Part shown: positions 7,545-11,669 of the stretch, piece after piece
Numbering within the stretch: position 1 is the first letter of the stretch
Layout of the letters: every line of letters starts with the position of its first letter
Assembly (NCBI GenBank): GCA_022566355.1
Contig: JADFJB010000139.1
Span: 1-11,669, forward strand
DNA length: 11,669 nucleotides
DNA from: a candidate division KSB1 bacterium
Lineage (GTDB): Bacteria; Zhuqueibacterota; JdFR-76; DREG01
Direction of reading: 5' to 3'
Made by a program: the position numbers and the translations under genes
Notes under the pieces: model-generated
Database searches by the model: none
What the model was told of the DNA's origin: nothing
Seen by the model: only the letters and a program-made list of their open reading frames with translations

Positions 7545-9767
7545 CTAAACCTTCGCCTTCTTCTTGCGATCCGTTATTGTAACGATTACCCCAGACATTA
7601 AAACCAGAATTCCGAACCACAAGAGACTAATGAAAGGCTTTTCACTGACTTCAATTCCTAAATAATCCACACCTTTAATGCCGCCATTTGTTGAGTTAAA
7701 CTCTAAATGAACGGTTCTATTGCTGGCATCAACACTCGCAATTTTAACGCTTACACCATCCCGTCCTGGAACATCCACGATTGTTGAACTAAATTTGCCG
7801 TTTTCTAATTTGTACTCAGGCGCCAGATCATGCCTTTCTGAATAAGAGCCATCGGGGACTTCGACGGTTAGGTTTGCTTTGACTATCATGGTTTGAGCTT
7901 CGCCGTGTTGATTCACCTCGAACCCGTTAAAAGTGACTGCAATATCAGAAAACTTACCCGTTTGTCCTTGCGCCAGAGAAAGCTGGTGCGAATTTTGATC
8001 TTCTGCCGGAACAAAGCTAATCGGTGAAATATATAAATCTTTCAGAGGCTTCAACTTTATATATGGATTGAGCATGTAGCTGTTGGTATACTCACTAAAA
8101 TAGAATTGCATTTCAGCGGTAAATTCTTCATTTTCCGATTTTAAAACCAACTGTGCCCGATCTTTACCATCAGGCATTTCCCTGAATCCGACAAATTTTA
8201 TATCGTAACCAAATGAGGTTTTTTGAAATTGGTCTTTTGGCAGGGCAATTTTCTCTGATCTATCATACATTGCTGATGTGATGATACCAATCACCATGAA
8301 TCCTAAGCCAACATGCGCCAAATATCCACCCATTTTACCCGGTTTTTTCTTGATAAATTCATACACAACCCAACCATTAATAATAATCGCAAATACAGAC
8401 AGGAAAAATAACAAGATTGAAATGGGTTGATTGAGTCCTACGATTACAGCAAAAGTGGTAATGAAAAAACTGATGATTAAACTAGTATTCAAGCGTTTGA
8501 TATTGCGAAACGCATTGACCTTCCATGCCAATAAAGGTGCGAAGGAAACTGATGCCATAAGCAATAGGGCTATTGGCATATGAATGGTCTCATAAAACTC
8601 GATACTTACACCTGCAGGCTTATTAACCAATGCTGTAAAAAATGGCGCCGAGGTTCCGATAAACGTAAATATTCCTGAAAACAGGAAAGCTGTCATTCCA
8701 AAAAGGATAAAGGATTCTCGATTTAATATACCGTCAGCAAAGGATGTACCTCGAATACCTCGTGTGCTGTAAATATATAAACCTAGAAACATGAACAGGA
8801 ACAAGCCTACATAGCAGATCAAGTAAATATTCAAGTCAGATGCAGCGAAGGAATGTACGGAAAAATCACCCAATACTCCGCTTCTGGTTAAAAAAGAGCC
8901 CCATAACATTGAGATATAGGCTAGCCCGGCGAAAACTAAATTGGATCGAACCAATCCTTTTTGTCTGCTTTGTATCATCGTTCCGTGTAGCATTACCACT
9001 GAAAATATCCACGGTATAATAGAAGCGTTTTCGACCGGATCCCAGCCCCAATATCCTCCCCAGCCTAAAGTTGTATAGGCCCAGTAACCACCCATCATGA
9101 CGCCTGTTCCTAGAATGAGAACTGTAAAAAGTATCCATCGCCTGGCTTCGATAATCCATGTTGTAAAATCTTTACGGACCATGGCAGACATTGCAAAAGT
9201 AAAGGGGATTGCAGTTGAAGCATAACCTACAAACAGGGTAGGTGGATGGATGCGCATCCAGGGATTTTGTAATAGTGGATTTAAGCCCGCACCATCAGCG
9301 GGGACAAATCCGACTGGGATATCGGGACGAACCTCCCAAACCATAAGAAATGGATCACGGCCAAGTAAGATCAGGAGAATATAAAACTGGGTTAAAACCA
9401 GAAAAAATAATACAAGGGGGTTTTTCCTGACAGTTTTACGAATTAGAATAAACCCAAAAATGCTTGAATAAGCAGTCCACATTAGAAATGTGCCTTCTTG
9501 CCCTGCCCACAATGTCGAGAAAACGAAATGCCAGGGAAGAGCTCTGGAAGAATGGCTATATACGTAGTTTAGTTGAAAATTGTAAGACCAGATTTGGCTA
9601 AGTAATAATCCGATTGCGAAAAATACCGCAATAGACATCACGGTATAACTTGAATTAGCGATTGAAAGAAATTTATTATTATTTGATCTGTAATAATAAA
9701 AATAGGCTGCCGCAGCCACCAGGGATGCGCAGAATGCCAGTACAATTGAAATATAACCGACTATCAC
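7545..9767 (-). CDS. ccmF: Cytochrome c heme lyase subunit CcmF, GTG start
   Basis: Multi-pass inner-membrane protein that takes heme from holo-CcmE and ligates it to CxxCH motifs of apocytochromes on the periplasmic side. The WWD signature lies at 236-253 (WGGYWGWDPVENASIIPW). The four functional His residues all have counterparts: H174 (IHPPTLFVGY), H261 (MLHG), H305 (DFSVHSF) and H485 (YLAHVGLG). At 740 residues it is longer than E. coli CcmF (about 650). The excess is a soluble region of about 200 residues (503-708) before the last membrane segment (711-731). The start codon is GTG at 9767, overlapping the ccmE stop as GTGA, which indicates translational coupling. The gene ends TAG, and no ccmG or ccmH follows. 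Confidence 0.97.
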   Translation of the reverse strand: MIVGYISIVLAFCASLVAAAAYFYYYRSNNNKFLSIANSSYTVMSIAVFFAIGLLLSQIWSYNFQLNYVYSHSSRALPWHFVFSTLWAGQEGTFLMWTAYSSIFGFILIRKTVRKNPLVLFFLVLTQFYILLILLGRDPFLMVWEVRPDIPVGFVPADGAGLNPLLQNPWMRIHPPTLFVGYASTAIPFTFAMSAMVRKDFTTWIIEARRWILFTVLILGTGVMMGGYWAYTTLGWGGYWGWDPVENASIIPWIFSVVMLHGTMIQSRQKGLVRSNLVFAGLAYISMLWGSFLTRSGVLGDFSVHSFAASDLNIYLICYVGLFLFMFLGLYIYSTRGIRGTSFADGILNRESFILFGMTAFLFSGIFTFIGTSAPFFTALVNKPAGVSIEFYETIHMPIALLLMASVSFAPLLAWKVNAFRNIKRLNTSLIISFFITTFAVIVGLNQPISILLFFLSVFAIIINGWVVYEFIKKKPGKMGGYLAHVGLGFMVIGIITSAMYDRSEKIALPKDQFQKTSFGYDIKFVGFREMPDGKDRAQLVLKSENEEFTAEMQFYFSEYTNSYMLNPYIKLKPLKDLYISPISFVPAEDQNSHQLSLAQGQTGKFSDIAVTFNGFEVNQHGEAQTMIVKANLTVEVPDGSYSERHDLAPEYKLENGKFSSTIVDVPGRDGVSVKIASVDASNRTVHLEFNSTNGGIKGVDYLGIEVSEKPFISLLWFGILVLMSGVIVTITDRKKKAKV

Positions 9768-10138
9768 GATTTCGACTCCTCAGCCTGGTATTTTGAAGGA
9801 CATTTCACCAATAGTTGATGAGCTTCGAATCTATCGTTTACATATTTACCTATTGCAACAATTTCTGTAGCTTGTCCAAAATTGGAGGGTTTAACGCCAC
9901 TATAAACGACCTGGCATTCATCTCCCTTTTCGTCAATTAGATTAAAGAAAAATACCTTCTTCTCGATATCGTAATACTCGCTACCATTGACTCTGGTGCC
10001 TTTAAATTGAACGACTGCTTGAGAAGCCTTCGCTTCTTTTAGAGTCACATAAGGTGTTAAAGATTTTGTCAGGTTTACCCCTGCAAAAATGATCAACACT
10101 ATGATGGCAACTATACCGACTATAAATTTGGGTTTCAT
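9764..10138 (-). CDS. ccmE: Heme chaperone CcmE, Cys-type (CxxxY)
   Basis: Membrane-anchored periplasmic heme chaperone that receives heme from CcmC/D and hands it to CcmF. It has 124 residues: one N-terminal membrane helix (5-23), then a small OB-fold domain. The heme-attachment motif is usually HxxxY. Here the segment LLVKCPSKYQ puts Cys113 in the His position, with Tyr117 retained. The Cys variant is known from Desulfovibrio-type bacteria and some archaea, which use a modified System I without CcmH. ATG at 10138 is preceded by AAAGG six bases upstream. Its stop overlaps the ccmF start. In a compact ccm operon it would follow ccmD directly, but here a toxin-antitoxin-like pair separates them. 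Confidence 0.95.
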   Translation of the reverse strand: MKPKFIVGIVAIIVLIIFAGVNLTKSLTPYVTLKEAKASQAVVQFKGTRVNGSEYYDIEKKVFFFNLIDEKGDECQVVYSGVKPSNFGQATEIVAIGKYVNDRFEAHQLLVKCPSKYQAEESKS

Positions 10139-10181
10139 GACGAACCTTTATTATTAATATTTATCATTCAAATTTGAAATG

Positions 10182-10427
10182 TTAGGTACTGATCTGATAA
10201 GATTTCCCTATTGGTTTAAATTCTTGTATATCTTCACTTTCTAGTTTTAACCTAATTTGTTCAAATCTTTCAACGGTTTCCTTTTGATATAAACGCTCTC
10301 CGCAATGACTACAAACTTCTGCCATAACTTTAATTACAGCTGTATGATTTCCACCCCGTAAGAGCTTTTCAACTTCTTTAATAATTAACTTACCTCCACA
10401 TAATGGACATTTCTGAAATGATTTCAT
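10182..10427 (-). CDS. YgiT-type zinc-finger protein, probable antitoxin
   Basis: Intact 81-residue protein with paired zinc-binding knuckles C7-C10 (CPLCGG) and C39-C42 (CSHCGE), as in the N-terminal half of MqsA/YgiT. Proteins of this size and type are commonly encoded next to DUF4258 or similar small toxins. The C-terminal part (about 50-81) is charged. It lacks the helix-turn-helix domain of full-length MqsA, so autoregulation by this protein alone is doubtful. ATG at 10427 overlaps the ancestral stop of the DUF4258 gene as ATGA. The purine stretch AAGGA touches the ATG directly, too close for normal ribosome binding, so translation probably relied on coupling to the upstream gene, which is now frameshifted. 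Confidence 0.85.
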   Translation of the reverse strand: MKSFQKCPLCGGKLIIKEVEKLLRGGNHTAVIKVMAEVCSHCGERLYQKETVERFEQIRLKLESEDIQEFKPIGKSYQIST

Positions 10428-10745
10428 TCCTTTTTCTTTCTTTTACGATATTTGATCCATAAATCAGGTCAGGTTTGTATACTGTTACTAGTACTGACCA
10501 TTTACGATCTTCATCATAAGCCCAAACTGAATGAATCGGTTCTCCATTTTCAATTTTCCGAAAACTAAACAGCTTGGATAAGGTTTATCTTTTGGATATT
10601 CTTCAATAATTTCTCCATTCAATACTGAACGCAAAATCTCTGTTAATTTCAATCTGTCAGCAAATGCTTCCTCGTCTGCATGATCGGTAATTCGTATTCG
10701 ATTTGAATGAATCGCATCAATGAGTTTACTTACCTCTATTGACAT
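10424..10745 (-). pseudogene. DUF4258 protein (putative toxin), two frameshifts
   Basis: The present frame from ATG at 10745 gives 85 residues, of which the first 66 are DUF4258-like (ITDHADEEA, then YPSCLVFGKLK) and the rest is out-of-frame sequence ending in TAG. Shifting at the T-run 10547-10550 (one A missing on the coding strand) restores NGEPIHSVWAYDEDRKW and SVLVTVYKPD. A second shift at 10467-10468 (one C missing, or a 5-base CCTGA duplication) restores DLWIKYRKRKKKE and a TGA overlapping the next ATG. The repaired product would be about 107 residues, normal for the family. DUF4258 proteins are small and often paired with YgiT-type zinc-finger or HTH partners as putative toxins. AAGGA four bases before the ATG is a good ribosome site. 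Real decay or sequencing error are both possible. Confidence 0.85.
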
Positions 10746-10779
10746 GAATTCCTTAATATGATGAATTTAAAAATCGTGT

Positions 10780-10920
10780 TTAAATTTTATTATTCTTAAC
10801 TTCCTTTTGTAGCTCCAACTTTTGCTTAATTCTTTTAATTTCTCTGTCGAGATAGAAAAGATATGATGAAATTCCAAACCAAACAATTAAAAATACAACC
10901 AATAAAACATTTTCACTCAT
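10780..10920 (-). CDS. ccmD: CcmD-like small membrane protein
   Basis: 46-residue protein with one N-terminal membrane helix (about 4-24, VLLVVFLIVWFGISSYLFYL) followed by a charged, helical tail containing LDREIKRIKQKLE. This is the usual build of CcmD, which holds CcmC and CcmE together during heme loading and release. I chose ATG at 10920 because it overlaps the ccmC stop as ATGA and gives a CcmD-like N-terminus. A longer reading from 10989 would lie inside ccmC. The family is too short and variable for motif proof, so the call rests mainly on position and shape. Confidence 0.82.
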   Translation of the reverse strand: MSENVLLVVFLIVWFGISSYLFYLDREIKRIKQKLELQKEVKNNKI

Positions 10921-11585
10921 GTAGATTCTCCAATTCCTGCAAGTTGTTGCTTTATTAACTCTAAATCCACTTTGAGTCGCAGCATCCAATAGTAGATCAT
11001 TGTAAACCCGAATAATGAAGCGAAAAACACAATTCGAATGGAACCGGTCATTTTCATTTCTGAATCATTGGTCATGATGGGGTTTTCAGGGTGGAGCGTA
11101 TCTATGACTCTCGGGATCACAAAGATCAGAAAAGGAACAGTAACAAAAGCCAGAACTGAATACACTGAAGATAATTGCATCTTTTGCTCTTCGTCGTCCA
11201 GGGCAGAGCGTAAAGCAAAATAAGCGGCGTAAATTAATAAAAGTATAATAATTGAAGTCTCACGAGGATCCCAATTCCAATAAGATCCCCATTCTAATTT
11301 AGCCCAAATCGACCCTGTTACTGTTGCCAAAATGCAAAACAAAAAACCAAGGCTAGCCGATGCAGAAGCCCAAATATCACTTTTGTTGTTTCGATTCCGT
11401 AAATATTGAACGCTAAAAATTGCAGAAACCAAAAAGGCCAGGGAAGCTATCCATGACATTGGTACATGGAAAAATAAAACTTTCGAGGTGCTTTCGAAAC
11501 CCGCAGCTTCAGGGGCGAATTTCAATGAAGCAATCAGAACCAGGGTCATCCAAAAAAAAATGAAAATTTTTAATCCCTTCATCAT
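10917..11585 (-). CDS. ccmC: Heme exporter/handling protein CcmC
   Basis: Six-helix inner-membrane protein of the heme-handling family that, with CcmD, presents heme to CcmE on the periplasmic side. It has 222 residues. The WWD signature WGSYWNWDPRETS lies at 99-111, and the two heme-coordinating His residues are H40 (FFHVPMSW) and H165 (DTLHPEN), matching the E. coli pair in spacing. Two ATG codons stand in tandem at 11585 and 11582. TAGGAAA about 10 bases upstream favours the first. It follows the probable ccmB end by about 40 bp and overlaps ccmD by four bases, so it is part of the ccm operon. Confidence 0.97.
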   Translation of the reverse strand: MMKGLKIFIFFWMTLVLIASLKFAPEAAGFESTSKVLFFHVPMSWIASLAFLVSAIFSVQYLRNRNNKSDIWASASASLGFLFCILATVTGSIWAKLEWGSYWNWDPRETSIIILLLIYAAYFALRSALDDEEQKMQLSSVYSVLAFVTVPFLIFVIPRVIDTLHPENPIMTNDSEMKMTGSIRIVFFASLFGFTMIYYWMLRLKVDLELIKQQLAGIGEST

Positions 11586-11624
11586 TTCTTATATTTCCTA
11601 CAAGTTACAATAATCGTACAAGAT

Positions 11625-11669
11625 TCATAGAATCCAAACATATTCAAACAGTAAAATTGAGCCGATGAA
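11625..11669 (-). CDS. ccmB: C-terminal end of probable CcmB (partial)
   Basis: The last 14 codons of a frame entering from the right edge read FIGSILLFEYVWIL and then TGA. A hydrophobic end with LFEYV resembles the C-terminus of many non-enteric CcmB proteins (the membrane subunit of the CcmAB heme-release ABC transporter), and the position directly before ccmC is where ccmB is expected. Only 14 residues are visible, so the call depends on context. Confidence 0.6.
   Translation of the reverse strand, partial: FIGSILLFEYVWIL

Noticed and set aside
10167-10178. Perfect 12-base palindrome TTCAAATTTGAA between the YgiT-type gene and ccmE
   Set aside because: Could be an operator, but it is A/T-rich, lies downstream of the toxin-antitoxin pair and not upstream of it, and has no second copy in the window.
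10147-10794. Nine-base direct repeat TTTATTATT at 10147-10155 and 10786-10794, flanking the DUF4258/YgiT pair like a target-site duplication
   Set aside because: Low-complexity AT sequence that recurs by chance in this AT-rich DNA. One copy overlaps the end of ccmD, and no terminal inverted repeats accompany it.
10921-10989. Longer ccmD-like reading from 10989
   Set aside because: It lies inside ccmC in another frame. The ATGA overlap at 10917-10920 gives the natural start.

Overview
All recognisable genes in this 11.7 kb window lie on the minus strand. The window reads as ordinary chromosomal core metabolism with two accessory intrusions. Gene content is an ATP-type PEP carboxykinase, a type II NADH dehydrogenase, a secreted M28-PDZ peptidase, a beta-propeller lipoprotein and a Ccm operon whose CcmE carries Cys instead of His. 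Together with moderately AT-rich DNA, this suggests a Gram-negative, respiring bacterium, perhaps of the FCB-like phyla (Calditrichota, Ignavibacteria, KSB1 or Marinimicrobia types). That placement is an inference from style and not proven. TGA is a true stop here, because several intact genes end in it.

In transcription order, from the right edge to the left: the last codons of a probable ccmB (11669-11625), ccmC, a ccmD-like gene overlapping it by ATGA, then an inserted toxin-antitoxin-like pair (a frameshifted DUF4258 gene and an intact YgiT-type zinc-finger gene), then ccmE and ccmF overlapping by GTGA. This is the heme delivery and ligation machinery for c-type cytochromes. No ccmG or ccmH follows. 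Next comes a phytanoyl-CoA dioxygenase-family gene (7413-6610), apparently its own unit. After it is a likely three-gene run: a TolB-like propeller lipoprotein (6464-5421), a secreted M28 metallopeptidase with PA and PDZ domains (5349-3556), and an NADH:quinone oxidoreductase (3575-2274) that starts with TTG inside the end of the peptidase gene.

The stretch 2273-1435 is accessory. It holds a pair of palindromic repeats in inverted orientation (2022-2056 and 2230-2271) that bound a 250-bp MITE-like segment. Immediately outside the segment is a DUF559 (Vsr-like endonuclease) gene broken by one in-frame TGA at a Trp position. The left edge is the first 478 codons of pckA, cut by the window end.

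The most interesting points are the DUF559 gene beside palindromic repeats (a candidate repeat-plus-nuclease mobile system), the Cys-type CcmE, and the decaying toxin-antitoxin module lodged inside the ccm operon. The visible lesions (one nonsense, two frameshifts) fall only in the accessory genes, while about 9 kb of core genes read through cleanly.
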